A stretch of 64,000 bases of DNA, from assembly GCA_946886855.1 (NCBI GenBank), contig CAMPJJ010000016.1, positions 8,010 to 72,009 on the forward strand, given 5' to 3'. The position numbers and the translations under genes were made by a program. Shown here piece by piece: positions 10,007 to 18,869 of this stretch; position 1 is the stretch's first letter, and every line of letters begins with the position of its first letter. The notes beneath the pieces were generated by a model. That model did no database searches and was not told where the DNA came from. It saw only the letters and a program-made list of their open reading frames with translations. Source of the DNA: an uncultured Roseateles sp. (GTDB lineage: Bacteria; Pseudomonadota; Gammaproteobacteria; Burkholderiales; Burkholderiaceae).

Positions 10007-10315
10007 ATGATGAAGCGCAGTACCCCACCCCACCCCGACAAGCGACAGCGCCCAGCCGATGAACGCGCGTTGCCGACCGCAGAGCGCGCGGAGCTGCAGC
10101 GTCAGGGTGCCAAGGCCGCGGCCCGCGGCGACGGGACGTCCGGCAATCCGATGGATCACACCGCCAACCTGCCGACCAGCACCGGGGAATGCGCCGACTT
10201 GTGGCAGGAGCGCAAGGATGCCTGGCAGAGCGGCCATGAGGCCCAGTCGAAGACCGACGACCACGTCGACGCGAAGACGCAGAGCCAGGCCGAGCGCACG
10301 AGGGATGAACACTGA
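10007..10315 (+). CDS. Small hydrophilic protein, weakly RMF-like
   Basis: A 102-residue charged protein without signal peptide or membrane segment. The second half has the order QGAKAAARG, NPMD, then W and AWQSGHEAQ, which resembles the spacing in ribosome modulation factor and its CrpP-like relatives (Q-G-x-x-A, N-P, W-x-x-G). That would mean a small ribosome- or nucleotide-binding stress protein, but the match is by eye only. GGAG lies before two adjacent ATG codons at 10007 and 10010; spacing favours the second. It stands alone between the ScfR-type gene and another small hydrophilic gene. Confidence 0.55.
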   Translation: MMKRSTPPHPDKRQRPADERALPTAERAELQRQGAKAAARGDGTSGNPMDHTANLPTSTGECADLWQERKDAWQSGHEAQSKTDDHVDAKTQSQAERTRDEH

Positions 10316-10540
10316 GCGCCACCGTCGCGGCAGCGGGCCGGCAAGTTCTCTGTGCGCATGCCCGGCATCGGCATGGATTACCGAGGACGCCCTGGCCGCC
10401 GCGGCGCCAGGCGCCTCCGCAAGCGCTCCGATGAGCGCCTGACGCCAAGCGGCACGGTCTGGTCCTCGAGCCGGGCGTGCGACGGTGCCGCGCTTGCCTG
10501 TCAGGGTTGAGCCGGTTTCCGGCGCAACCAAGGTCTCATC

Positions 10541-10960
10541 ATGAACAGCAGTCCCTCGCCTCACGGCACGCAGGCTCCGCGCAGCTCCCGGCCGGAGAAC
10601 GAAGACGACGACCCGGTGGGCGACAACCAGCCGGTGACCGCCTCGACGCCGGTCGAGCAGGGCGACGAATCGCAGCAGGCTGACCGGGACGATCAGGATG
10701 ATCAGGTCGATCAGGACGATCAGGACGATCGGGACGACCGGGCCGATGAATCGAACGCCGGCGCCGTTCGCACCGGCAACGACGGCCAGCCGCCGCAGTC
10801 GGACCCGGTCCCCGAGGACGTCCCCAAGGAACTGCCGGAAGGCAGCGACGCCCCGCCGAGCGATCGCCTCAACGACCATCGCCAGGACAAGGCCGCGTCA
10901 AGCCGGTCGGGACGGCCGCCGTCTTCGGACAGCAAGCTCCCCCAGTCCAGCCGGGGCTGA
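10541..10960 (+). CDS. Acidic low-complexity hypothetical protein with DDQ repeats
   Basis: A 139-residue, strongly acidic protein without hydrophobic core, signal peptide or recognisable domain. Residues about 47-67 are repeats of Asp-Asp-Gln/Arg encoded by a 9-bp DNA repeat (GATCAGGAC and variants, roughly 10690-10740). The rest is rich in Pro, Ser and Asp. It is probably disordered. An AAGGT stretch upstream of the ATG at 10541 could serve as a weak ribosome binding site. I do not recognise it; it could be a stress-related hydrophilin, but nothing in the sequence proves this. Confidence 0.5.
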   Translation: MNSSPSPHGTQAPRSSRPENEDDDPVGDNQPVTASTPVEQGDESQQADRDDQDDQVDQDDQDDRDDRADESNAGAVRTGNDGQPPQSDPVPEDVPKELPEGSDAPPSDRLNDHRQDKAASSRSGRPPSSDSKLPQSSRG

Positions 10961-11056
10961 CGCGGGCGGGTCCGTGCCGGCGCGACGACGCGCCGGCAAA
11001 CGGTCCGCGTCGAGCTTGACCGGGGAGCGCCGGGCGCATGCACAATCTCCCGACAC

Positions 11057-13546
11057 ATGCGCGGATTGCTCAACCCTGTCCTCAGACACGTCCGACGGCT
11101 CCTGGTGGCAGTCGCGTTGGCCCCGTGGCTGACGCCGGCCGGCGCCAGTCCGGAGGCGCCCGCCCCCCTCGCATCGGCGACCGCGGCGATCAGCCCCGTC
11201 GCGGCGCCTGACATCCTGACGCGCGCCGACGAGGACCTGCAGCGCGTCGACCGGGCGAAGCGGCTGCTCGGGGCGGCGGACCCGTCCGAACGACTGGGCC
11301 GGGAACTCGACGCCATCGCGCAGCCGGTCAACGCCAAGCTCAACGCCGCCGCGGGCGGCGCGCTGCGCAACCTGACGGTCATGCGCCTCGAGAGCCTGGC
11401 GCGACACTGGGACTTCGACGAACGCCGTTTCGCGCGATGGGAAGAACGGGCCGGCCGGGCGCTGTCCCCCTATGCGGACGCCGCCCTCCACCTGTCCCAG
11501 CGACGCGCGGCGTGGTCGGCCACGCGCGCGGCGGGGCTGCTCGAGGGGCTCCCGCCGGCGCTCTCGGCGCGCGTCGACACCATGCTCGCGCAATTCGATG
11601 CGTCCGAAGCGGCGCTGGGTGTCGTGCTGGCGAGGCAGTTCGACCTGACGCAGCGCGCGAGCGAGCTGAAGGCCCGCATCCAGTCCGGGAGCGAGGAGGT
11701 CGACGCGGCCATCGACGAGATCGACCGTCAACTGTTGCGGACGGACGTGCCGCCGCTGTGGCAGGCGTTCAGACCTGGCACCGGCACGGCCGAGGCGATC
11801 GCCGCGATGGAGCGCGGCTTCGACATCGAACGCCAGTTTGCGGTGGACTACCACGCCGCCGACGGCGGCAACCAGCAGGCGCTGCGTCTGCTCCAGATCC
11901 TGCTGCTGCCGCTCATCCTGTGGCTGGCGGTGCGCGCCCGCCGCGCCCCCGATGACGGCGCGCCCGACCACGTGACGCGCGCGCTGCGCCGCCCCGTCTC
12001 GTCCTGGCTGCTGCTGGCGATGCTGGGCGTGCTGGTGCTGGAGCCCGACGCCCCGCTGCTCGTGCAGGAGATCGCCCTGGTGCTGGCGCTCATCCCGGTG
12101 CTGCGCCTGCTGCCGTCGGGCACGGTGCGCGCGCTGGGCGTGTGGCCGTATGTCGCGGTGGCGCTCTACATCGCCGACCGCCTGGGCGTGTCCGTCCCGG
12201 CCGACGTCGGCCTGTACCGGCTCTACACGCTGGGCGTGAGCGTCCTGGCCATGGGGCTCACCGTGTGGCTGCTCCGACGCGCGCCGCGCGACCCCACGGC
12301 CGGCGACAGCGGGCTGCAGACGGCGGTCCGCCGGATCAGCTGGATCGTGCTGGCCGTGCTCACCGTGTCGACCGCCGCCAACATCGGCGGGAACATCTCC
12401 CTGGCGGAGACCCTGACCAGCGGCGTGATCGACAGCGGCTACATGGCCCTGCTGCTCTACGCGGGCGTGGCGGCGGTGCTCGGCATCCTGCACGCGCTCG
12501 TGCGGCAGCCCGAGCTGGCGCAGCGGAAACTCGTGCGGCAGCACGGGCCGGCGCTGGAGGTGATGGTCACCCGGCTGCTGGTCCTGGCGGCGTGGCTGGG
12601 CTGGCTCGTCTACAGCATGGACCGGTTCCGCGTGCTGCGCCCCTTGCGCGCCGCCGGCACCCGGGTGCTGGACCTCGGCGTCGACGTGGGCGAAGTCTCA
12701 ATCCATCTGGGCGACGTGCTGGTATTCCTGCTGTCGAGCTGGCTGGCGCTGTGGGTGGCCCGCGCCGTCCGTCGACTGCTGCGCGACGAACTGCCCCACC
12801 ACGCCACCTTGCCGCGCGGCGCGGGCAACAGCATCGCGTCGCTGAGCTACTACGGCGTCCTGCTGTTCGGCTTCCTGGTGGCGCTGTCGGCGGCGGGCTT
12901 CAAGGTGAGCCAGCTCGCGCTGGTGTTCGGCGCCCTGGGCGTGGGCATCGGCTTCGGACTGCAAGGCGTGGTCAACAACTTCGTCTGCGGCCTGGTGCTG
13001 ATGTTCGAGCGTCCGATCCAGCCGGGGGACCTGGTCGACGCCGCGGGCACGTCCGGCACCGTGCGCGAGATCGGCCTGCGCGCCACCCTCCTGCGCACCT
13101 TCGACGGCGCCGACGTGGTGGTGCCCAACGGCCTGCTGCTGAGCGGGAACCTGACGAACTGGACGATGTTCGACCGCAGCCGCCGCATCGAGATCGCGGT
13201 CGATGTCGCCTATGGCTCGGACCCGGCCCAGGTGCTGGCGGTGCTCGGCGCGGCGGCGCGCGAGACGCCGGGCGTGTCCGAGCATCCGGCGCCGGTGGTG
13301 CTGATGACGAGCTACGCCGACAGCGCGCTGAACTTCGTGGTGCGCGTCTGGACGCAGGACGTCGGCGGATGGATGGCCCTGCGCGGCGAACTGCTGGCCC
13401 GCGTGCTCGCGGCGCTCCAGCAGGCGGGCATCGGCATTCCGTATCCGCAGATGGATGTGCATCTGCGGAGCATGCCGGAAGGCCTGGAGGCCGCTGACAG
13501 GATCGCGGCTGGCGGACAAAGGAACGGTGTAGAAGATGAACGCTGA
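11057..13546 (+). CDS. MscS-family mechanosensitive ion channel with large periplasmic domain
   Basis: An 829-residue inner-membrane channel of the large (DUF3772/YbiO-like) MscS type. A signal peptide (about residues 10-31, ending PAGASPEA) is followed by a helical periplasmic region to about residue 275, then roughly eight hydrophobic segments. The MscS pore and beta domain is near residues 600-745: GALGVGIGFGLQGVVNNFVCG is the pore-lining helix with its Gly/Ala packing, and FERPIQPGDLVD starts the cytoplasmic beta domain. These channels open under membrane tension to release solutes after osmotic downshock. The family assignment is secure; the ion preference is not readable from sequence. 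Confidence 0.88.
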   Translation: MRGLLNPVLRHVRRLLVAVALAPWLTPAGASPEAPAPLASATAAISPVAAPDILTRADEDLQRVDRAKRLLGAADPSERLGRELDAIAQPVNAKLNAAAGGALRNLTVMRLESLARHWDFDERRFARWEERAGRALSPYADAALHLSQRRAAWSATRAAGLLEGLPPALSARVDTMLAQFDASEAALGVVLARQFDLTQRASELKARIQSGSEEVDAAIDEIDRQLLRTDVPPLWQAFRPGTGTAEAIAAMERGFDIERQFAVDYHAADGGNQQALRLLQILLLPLILWLAVRARRAPDDGAPDHVTRALRRPVSSWLLLAMLGVLVLEPDAPLLVQEIALVLALIPVLRLLPSGTVRALGVWPYVAVALYIADRLGVSVPADVGLYRLYTLGVSVLAMGLTVWLLRRAPRDPTAGDSGLQTAVRRISWIVLAVLTVSTAANIGGNISLAETLTSGVIDSGYMALLLYAGVAAVLGILHALVRQPELAQRKLVRQHGPALEVMVTRLLVLAAWLGWLVYSMDRFRVLRPLRAAGTRVLDLGVDVGEVSIHLGDVLVFLLSSWLALWVARAVRRLLRDELPHHATLPRGAGNSIASLSYYGVLLFGFLVALSAAGFKVSQLALVFGALGVGIGFGLQGVVNNFVCGLVLMFERPIQPGDLVDAAGTSGTVREIGLRATLLRTFDGADVVVPNGLLLSGNLTNWTMFDRSRRIEIAVDVAYGSDPAQVLAVLGAAARETPGVSEHPAPVVLMTSYADSALNFVVRVWTQDVGGWMALRGELLARVLAALQQAGIGIPYPQMDVHLRSMPEGLEAADRIAAGGQRNGVEDER

Positions 13547-13597
13547 AAATCCCTCCGCCCAGCCCGGCGCGGCCCGACAGAGAAAAGCCTGAGCGAG

Positions 13598-14278
13598 ATG
13601 CCGGCAGGGGCGCGCCAGCGTCCCTACACTCCCGCGATGTCTTCGTCAGCCCTGTTCCGCACAAGCCTCCACCCGTCGCGCGGCCCGGCCGGCAAGCGAC
13701 CGCTGCATCCCGTCGCCCAGGCTTGGATCGCCCGCTTCGGAGACGCTCTGCCTGCGGGCCACCTCTGCCGCGAGTCGTCGCTCAAGGAGCGCTGGCTGCG
13801 TATCCACAGTCTCCCGGAATCCAAGCGCTATCCGGAGGACCGCACGGAACTCGGCGAGATCCTCCGACGCCAGAACGCGGTCGCCACCGAGTTGCTGGGC
13901 GAAGGTGCGCCATGCCTGTTGTTCGTTGCGGGTTTTTCGAGCGGGCCGGAGGCCGTGCAATGGGCTCGCAAGGCGTCGTGGCTCAAGGCGCTGGATGGGA
14001 CGCCCGAACTGGTCCTCACCGTAGAGGAAGATGCCGAACGGGACCAGATGGCGTTCTGCGCGCTGCCCGTGATCTGGCAACGCGGAAGATTCGATCGATT
14101 GATTGCCGATCGGGCGCACGATCGCGCCGGACATCTCCTCTTCGCCAACTTCGATCGCGGCGGCATCTACGCGCCGTATGACGGCGGCGCCGATCTGTTC
14201 TATCCCTCCGCGGAGGATGTCGTGCCCGCGCGATCCAGGTATCGGGATTGGCTCTCGGGCTACCCGACGGGGCTATGA
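13598..14278 (+). CDS. Hypothetical protein, DUF3885-like
   Basis: A 226-residue soluble protein. RFGDALPAGHLCRESSLKERWLRIHSLPESKRYP near the start and IYAPYDGGADLFYPS followed by SRYRDWLSGYPTGL at the end resemble the DUF3885 family, whose members share the P-Y-D-x-G-x-D and R-Y-x-x-W-L motifs; function unknown. Two ATG starts (13598, 13637) are possible, neither with a good ribosome binding site; the shorter form begins MSSSALF. Its stop codon overlaps the start of the next gene in an ATGA, which suggests translational coupling. Family assignment is from memory of the motif pattern. Confidence 0.6.
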   Translation: MPAGARQRPYTPAMSSSALFRTSLHPSRGPAGKRPLHPVAQAWIARFGDALPAGHLCRESSLKERWLRIHSLPESKRYPEDRTELGEILRRQNAVATELLGEGAPCLLFVAGFSSGPEAVQWARKASWLKALDGTPELVLTVEEDAERDQMAFCALPVIWQRGRFDRLIADRAHDRAGHLLFANFDRGGIYAPYDGGADLFYPSAEDVVPARSRYRDWLSGYPTGL

Positions 14279-14565
14279 ACGCGCCCGCGTCCGGCCCACT
14301 CGATGCATCGATCGTCGCTCGCGCCTGGGCGCATGGCTGGGCGATCTCGCGGAGCACTGCGGCACCCATCGAACGCGCGGGCTTCTTCCAGATCCATGTC
14401 GGCAAACCGGATCAGGTCACGCGATACGTCTTTCCTCGACTCGGCGCGCATCAGGGAGTGCTCGTGGCCACCGAGAACGGCGCCGCGCTGTATCAGGCGC
14501 TCGGCTGGTCCATGGTCTCGCCGGTCACGGCCGCGTCGTGTTCCGCCGCCGCTCCCGCAGCATGA
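14275..14565 (+). pseudogene. Internally deleted GNAT-like acetyltransferase remnant
   Basis: This 96-residue frame begins like a GNAT-type protein (VARAWAHGWAISR, GFFQIHVGKPDQVTRYVFP) and then jumps to a typical C-terminal acetyltransferase segment (LGAHQGVLVATENGAALYQALGW). The central acetyl-CoA-binding part of about 100 residues, including the R/Q-x-x-G-x-G/A loop, is missing. The frame is kept across the join, so a short protein can still be made, but not an active acetyltransferase. It starts within the ATGA of the upstream gene and its end overlaps the convergent VF530 gene by 41 bases. Confidence 0.55.
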
Positions 14566-14788
14566 ACAGGTAGAGCCCTTCGACCTTCTCCCGCGCCCAC
14601 GGCGTCTTGCGCAGGAACTTCAGGCTGGACTTCACGCTCGGCTCGAAGGCGAAGCAGCGCAGCGGGATGCGCTCGTCGAGGCCGTCCCAGCCGTACTCGG
14701 CGGCCAGCTCGGTCACGATGGTTTCCAGCGTCAGGCCGTGCAAGGGGTTGCGCGGCTGCTCTTGCGGCGGCGGGGCGGACTCGGTCAT
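14525..14788 (-). CDS. VF530 (DUF2132) family DNA-binding protein
   Basis: An 87-residue protein that matches the VF530 family along its whole length: [21 protein letters not shown], then [20 protein letters not shown] and [15 protein letters not shown]. The family has a small helical fold related to the C-terminal domain of integration host-type DNA binders; its cellular role is not settled. The start at 14788 gives the usual N-terminus; the frame runs much further upstream only because of high GC. It is divergent from the conserved hypothetical gene at 14876, with 87 bases between them. Confidence 0.85.
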   Translation of the reverse strand: MTESAPPPQEQPRNPLHGLTLETIVTELAAEYGWDGLDERIPLRCFAFEPSVKSSLKFLRKTPWAREKVEGLYLFMLRERRRNTTRP

Positions 14789-14875
14789 GACGGGATTGTC
14801 GCCGGTCGCGAAGGCCGCCCCGGCGTCGCTCCGGCGTCGCTTCGAGGGTCCGGCCCGCGTGGTACCTTCATCGTC

Positions 14876-15361
14876 ATGAGCACGAATTTCCCCGACGAAG
14901 AACGCCCCATCATCCAGGAGCCGCGCACCTGGCAGGACGAGCGCTGGACCGCGCAGGTCATCAAGAACGAAGACGATGAGGGCTGGGCGGTCGCCATGAC
15001 CTTGATCGGCGAGGCCGAGCCGGCCCTGGTCGGGCCCTGGACCATGGGCCGCGACAAGAAGAATCCGAAGCCGCTCGACGCGGCGGCGTTCCACACGCTG
15101 GTGAAGACGGCGTCCGAGGTGCTGCGCCGTCATGAGCAGCAGTTGCATGCGCGGCTGCACAAGAGCGTCAAGCTGGACACGGCCAATGGCCGCGTGCAGG
15201 TGCTGCTGGACATCGTGCCGGATGAAGACAACCCGTACGCGACGCTGACCGCGCTGAACGACGACGGCGAGCAGCTCGCGCAGGTGCGCGTGGCCGCCGG
15301 CTTCAAGTTCAATGAGGCGAGTGCGGCGGCCTGGGTCGAGAACGACTTCCTGAAGCCCTGA
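14876..15361 (+). CDS. Conserved hypothetical protein
   Basis: A 161-residue soluble protein with no signal peptide. It reads as a real gene: mixed hydrophobic periodicity, acidic N-terminus ([20 protein letters not shown]), a central [14 protein letters not shown] segment and a C-terminal [10 protein letters not shown] do not recognise a named domain. The ATG at 14876 fits the point where codon usage becomes regular. It is followed at once by a hairpin-forming repeat and then the end of convergent metE. Confidence 0.6.
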   Translation: MSTNFPDEERPIIQEPRTWQDERWTAQVIKNEDDEGWAVAMTLIGEAEPALVGPWTMGRDKKNPKPLDAAAFHTLVKTASEVLRRHEQQLHARLHKSVKLDTANGRVQVLLDIVPDEDNPYATLTALNDDGEQLAQVRVAAGFKFNEASAAAWVENDFLKP

Positions 15362-15387
15362 CGTCGGTTCGTGCGTGAGGCTGCTGG

Positions 15388-15429
15388 CCCTCACCCCTGC
15401 CCTCTCCGGCGAGCGTGAGAGGGTGAGGG
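15388..15429. terminator. Hairpin repeat between convergent genes (copy 1 of a dispersed element)
   Basis: CCCTCACCC (15388-15396) pairs perfectly with GGGTGAGGG (15421-15429), with an inner CTCTC/GAGAG arm. It lies between the convergent hypothetical gene and metE, so it can act as a bidirectional terminator. A closely related element lies on the other side of metE at 17884-17918, which shows it is a dispersed repeat. Confidence 0.6.
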
Positions 15430-15435
15430 AGCCAT

Positions 15436-17727
15436 TCAGACCGACTCTCGCAGCGTTCTCGCTGCCGCGACCATGTTGGTCAGGGCCGGGATCACTTCCG
15501 CCCACTGGCGGGTCTTGAGGCCGCAGTCCGGATTCACCCAGAGGCGCTCCGCCGGAATGCGCTCCGCCGCCTTGCGCATCAGCTGCACGATGTGGGCCTG
15601 CGTCGGGATGTTGGGCGAGTGGATGTCGTAGACGCCGGGGCCGATCTCGTTCGGGTACTTGAAGTCGTCGAAGGCGTCGAGCAGTTCCATGTCCGAGCGC
15701 GAGGTCTCGATCGTGATCACGTCCGCGTCCATGTCGGCGATCGACGCGATGATGTCGTTGAACTCCGAGTAGCACATGTGCGTGTGGATCTGCGTCTCGT
15801 CCGCCACGCCGTTGGCGGTGATGCGGAAGGACTCGACGGCCCAGTCCAGGTACTCGCGCCACTGCGACCGGCGCAGCGGCAGGCCCTCGCGCAGCGCGGC
15901 CTCGTCGATCTGGATCACGCGCACGCCGGCCTGTTCCAGGTCCAGCACCTCCTGGCGGATCGCCAGCGCAAGCTGCTTGCAGGACACCGAACGCGGCTGG
16001 TCGTCGCGGACGAAAGACCAGTTCAGGATCGTCACCGGCCCGGTCAGCATGCCCTTCATCGGCTTGTCGGTCAGCGACTGCGCGTAGCGCGTCCACTCGA
16101 CCGTCATCGGCGCCGGACGGCTGATGTCGCCGAACAGCACCGGCGGTTTCACGCAGCGCGAGCCGTAGCTCTGCACCCAGCCGAACTGCGTGAACGCGTA
16201 GCCCGCGAGCTGCTCGCCGAAGTACTCGACCATGTCGTTGCGCTCGGCCTCGCCATGCACGAAGACGTCGAGTCCCAGCGCTTCCTGTTCCTTGACGCTG
16301 CGCGCGATCTCCGCGCGCATCGCCGCCTGGTAGCCGGCCTCGTCGAGGCGGCCGGCCTTGTACTCGCTGCGCGCATGGCGGATCTCGCCGGTCTGCGGGA
16401 AGGAGCCGATGGTCGTCGTCGGGAAGGCCGGCAGTTTCAGCAGCGCGGCCTGCTTCGCCGCGCGCTGCGCGTAGGCGGCCTGGCGCTGGCCGAGCTTCGC
16501 ATCGATGGCCGCGACCGCGGCCTTCACCGCCGGGTTGTTGACGCGCGGCGAGCGGCGACGGGCCTCGATCGCGTGGCGGTTGGCGTCGAGTTCGGATTGC
16601 ACCGAGGCGCGACCGCCCTTGAGCGCGCGGCCCAGCAGGTCCAGCTCCGCCAGCTTCTGCAACGCGAAGGCGAGCCAGGACTTCAGCTCGGCATCGAGCT
16701 TCTGCTCGCTCGCGAGGTCCACCGGCACGTGCAGCAGCGAGCACGAGGGCGCGATCCACAGGCGCTCGCCGAGCGTCGCGGCCACTGGCTGCAGCCAGTC
16801 GAGGACCGCGTTGAGGTCGCTCTTCCAGATGTTGCGTCCGTTGATCACGCCCAACGACACGACGCGGTCCGCCGGCAGCGCCGCGGTCAGCGCGGAGACC
16901 TCATCGCGGGCGTTGACGGCGTCCAGGTGGATGCCCTGCACCGGCAGGCCCGCGGTCAGCGCCAGGTTGTCCTTCAGCGGTCCGAAGTAGGTGGCGAGCA
17001 GCAGCTTCACGCCTGACCCCGACAGCGCCGCGTAGGCGGTCTTGAAGGCCTGCGCCCAGCCGGCTTCGAGGTCGGTGACGAGGATCGGTTCGTCGATCTG
17101 CACCCACTCGACGCCGTGCTCGGCCAGCGTCTTGAGCAGCGCCGCGTAGACCGGCAGCAGCTGCGGGAGCAGCGCGAGGCGGTCGGCATCGTCCTTCGCC
17201 TTGCCCAGCGCGAGGTAGGTCACCGGACCGATGATCACCGGCTTGGCTTTCACGCCGAGCGCCCGGGCCTCGGCCAGTTGCGCCAGCAGGCGGGAGGCGT
17301 CGAGCTTGAAGATCGTCGACGCGTCGAACTCGGGCACGATGAAGTGGTAGTTCGTGTCGAACCACTTGGTCATCTCGCCGGCGGCGACGCCGCCGCAGCA
17401 GTGCGAGTGAGTCTCGGCGCTCTCGGCGGAGCGGCCGCGGGCGACGCGGAAGTAGTTGTCCAGCGTGTCGCCGTGGAAGTCGCGCACGCGCCGCGGCAGG
17501 TTGCCGAGCGTGAAGCTCATGTCCAGCACCTGGTCGTAGAACGAGAAGTCGCCGACAGGCACCAGGTCCAGCGCCTGCTGCGCGGCCCAGTGCGTCGCGC
17601 GCAGCCGGGCGCCGAGCGCGAGGAGTTCATCGCGCGTGGACTGGCCTTTCCAGTAGGCCTCCTGGCCGAATTTCAATTCGCGCCTGGCGCCGATGCGGGG
17701 AAAGCCGAGGTTGTGGATCGTGGTCAT
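15436..17727 (-). CDS. metE: Cobalamin-independent methionine synthase (5-methyltetrahydropteroyltriglutamate--homocysteine methyltransferase)
   Basis: A complete 763-residue MetE, which transfers the methyl group of methyl-THF-triglutamate to homocysteine. The N-terminal barrel begins with [16 protein letters not shown]; the C-terminal catalytic barrel begins at [12 protein letters not shown] and holds the zinc ligands in THMCYSEF (near residue 650) and NPDCGLKTR (Cys near 735). GGGAGGGAG lies before the ATG at 17727. A consensus MetR box lies about 95 bases upstream of the start codon (17822-17834). The gene is separate from metR, which here stands beside an N-terminal-half MetE homologue. 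Two related hairpin repeats flank it. Confidence 0.97.
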   Translation of the reverse strand: MTTIHNLGFPRIGARRELKFGQEAYWKGQSTRDELLALGARLRATHWAAQQALDLVPVGDFSFYDQVLDMSFTLGNLPRRVRDFHGDTLDNYFRVARGRSAESAETHSHCCGGVAAGEMTKWFDTNYHFIVPEFDASTIFKLDASRLLAQLAEARALGVKAKPVIIGPVTYLALGKAKDDADRLALLPQLLPVYAALLKTLAEHGVEWVQIDEPILVTDLEAGWAQAFKTAYAALSGSGVKLLLATYFGPLKDNLALTAGLPVQGIHLDAVNARDEVSALTAALPADRVVSLGVINGRNIWKSDLNAVLDWLQPVAATLGERLWIAPSCSLLHVPVDLASEQKLDAELKSWLAFALQKLAELDLLGRALKGGRASVQSELDANRHAIEARRRSPRVNNPAVKAAVAAIDAKLGQRQAAYAQRAAKQAALLKLPAFPTTTIGSFPQTGEIRHARSEYKAGRLDEAGYQAAMRAEIARSVKEQEALGLDVFVHGEAERNDMVEYFGEQLAGYAFTQFGWVQSYGSRCVKPPVLFGDISRPAPMTVEWTRYAQSLTDKPMKGMLTGPVTILNWSFVRDDQPRSVSCKQLALAIRQEVLDLEQAGVRVIQIDEAALREGLPLRRSQWREYLDWAVESFRITANGVADETQIHTHMCYSEFNDIIASIADMDADVITIETSRSDMELLDAFDDFKYPNEIGPGVYDIHSPNIPTQAHIVQLMRKAAERIPAERLWVNPDCGLKTRQWAEVIPALTNMVAAARTLRESV

Positions 17728-17809
17728 GGAGAGGCTCCCTCCCGGGAGAACAACTGCTGAAAGGTCCCGAAGCGTAGGGACCGTTCTCCATGACGTAAAA
17801 CGATATTAA

Positions 17810-17834
17810 TTCAAGAAAACTTGAATGAGATTCA
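17810..17834 (-). promoter_or_regulatory. MetR operator upstream of metE
   Basis: TGAATGAGATTCA (17822-17834) fits the enterobacterial MetR consensus TGAA-N5-TTCA exactly, including the A/T at the centre. It overlaps a second inverted repeat, TTCAAG-AAAA-CTTGAA (17810-17825), giving two adjoining dyads as is usual for LysR activators. The surrounding 17795-17835 region is AT-rich compared with the rest of the window, as expected for a promoter. Confidence 0.75.
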
Positions 17835-17883
17835 CGAGACGTGAGCACACAGTCTTCAGCGCTGCGAGTGGCGCCGGTCGGAC

Positions 17884-17918
17884 TCTCTCCCGCTTGCGGG
17901 AAATGGCGGGGGTGAGGG
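17884..17918. repeat. Dispersed hairpin repeat, copy 2
   Basis: On the minus strand this reads CCCTCACCCCCGCC, then TTTCCCGCAAGCGGGAGAG, which parallels CCCTCACCCCTGCC and CTCTCCGGCGAGCGTGAGAG of copy 1 at 15388-15429. The inner arm CTCCCGCTTGCGGGA forms a perfect hairpin. It lies between the metE promoter and the 3' end of prpB and may also end prpB transcription. Confidence 0.55.
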
Positions 17919-17936
17919 CTGCGGTCGTCGACTTCC

Positions 17937-18800
17937 TCAGGTGTACTTCTTCTCCAGCGCGTCCCACTCCGGCTTGTTCACCAGGCGCTGGCGCTCGGCG
18001 AAGGGCACGACCAGGTTGGGATCCTCGTCGATGCGGCGCTGCGTCTTGAGCACGCCCAGCGCCTTCTGCATCCCGGCCACCGCGCCCTGCAGCGCGGCAT
18101 TGGCATACAGCACGACGCCGTAGCCCATCTGCTGCAGCTCGCTTGCATCGGTGATCGGCGTCTTGCCGCCGATGACCATGTTCATCAGCTGCGGCGTCGA
18201 CAGACGCTGCGGCAGCGCGCGGATCTCTTCCGCTTTCGTCACCGCCTCGACGAACAGGATGTCCGCGCCGGCTTCGGCGAAGCGCTGCGCGCGCTCGATC
18301 GCGGCCTCGAAGCCCTGCGTCGCGCAGGCATCCGTGCGGGCCATGATCAGGAAGTCCGGATCACGCCGCGCATCCACCGCCGCCTTGATCTTGCTCACCG
18401 CCTCCTCGGTGGAGATGACCTCCTTGCCGGTGAAGTGCCCGCAGCGCTTGGGCGCCACCTGGTCCTCGAGCTGGATGCAGTCCGCGCCGGCGCGTTCGAG
18501 CACGCGCACCGTGTGCCGCACGTTCAGCGCGTTGCCGAAGCCGGTGTCGGCGTCGACGATCAGCGGCAGCTCCACCGCGTCGCGGATGCGCGCGGTGTGG
18601 TCGGCGATCTCGGACAGGCCCATGAAGCCCTGGTCCGGCAGGCCGAACCACATGTTGGTCACGCCGGCGCCGGTCACGTAGATCGCCTCGAAGCCGAGGT
18701 CCTCGATCACCTTGGCCGACAGCGCGTTGAACGCGCCCGGCACCAGCACGCCACGGCGTTCGTTCACCAGCGCGCGCAGCGTCTTGCGGGTCGATGTCAT
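17937..18800 (-). CDS. prpB: Isocitrate lyase/PEP mutase-family enzyme, probable methylisocitrate lyase
   Basis: A 287-residue TIM-barrel lyase. The metal site is in VDADTGFGNALNV and IQLEDQ, and the active-site Cys motif is PKRCGHFTGKEVI, expected for true lyases; MARTDA follows. By position, at the end of the prpC-acnD-prpF operon, it should split 2-methylisocitrate into pyruvate and succinate. However, it lacks the N-ANH motif of classic PrpB (here PGAFNALSAKVIEDLGF) and its PDQGF segment resembles the wider dimethylmalate/oxaloacetate-lyase branch. So the gene name rests partly on context. It starts 69 bases after prpF. Confidence 0.75.
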   Translation of the reverse strand: MTSTRKTLRALVNERRGVLVPGAFNALSAKVIEDLGFEAIYVTGAGVTNMWFGLPDQGFMGLSEIADHTARIRDAVELPLIVDADTGFGNALNVRHTVRVLERAGADCIQLEDQVAPKRCGHFTGKEVISTEEAVSKIKAAVDARRDPDFLIMARTDACATQGFEAAIERAQRFAEAGADILFVEAVTKAEEIRALPQRLSTPQLMNMVIGGKTPITDASELQQMGYGVVLYANAALQGAVAGMQKALGVLKTQRRIDEDPNLVVPFAERQRLVNKPEWDALEKKYT

Positions 18801-18869
18801 GTTAGTTCTCTTTGATTGTCTGAAGTCGAATTCGATAAGGAGGTCGAAGGCGGAATCAACCGGCGCCGA

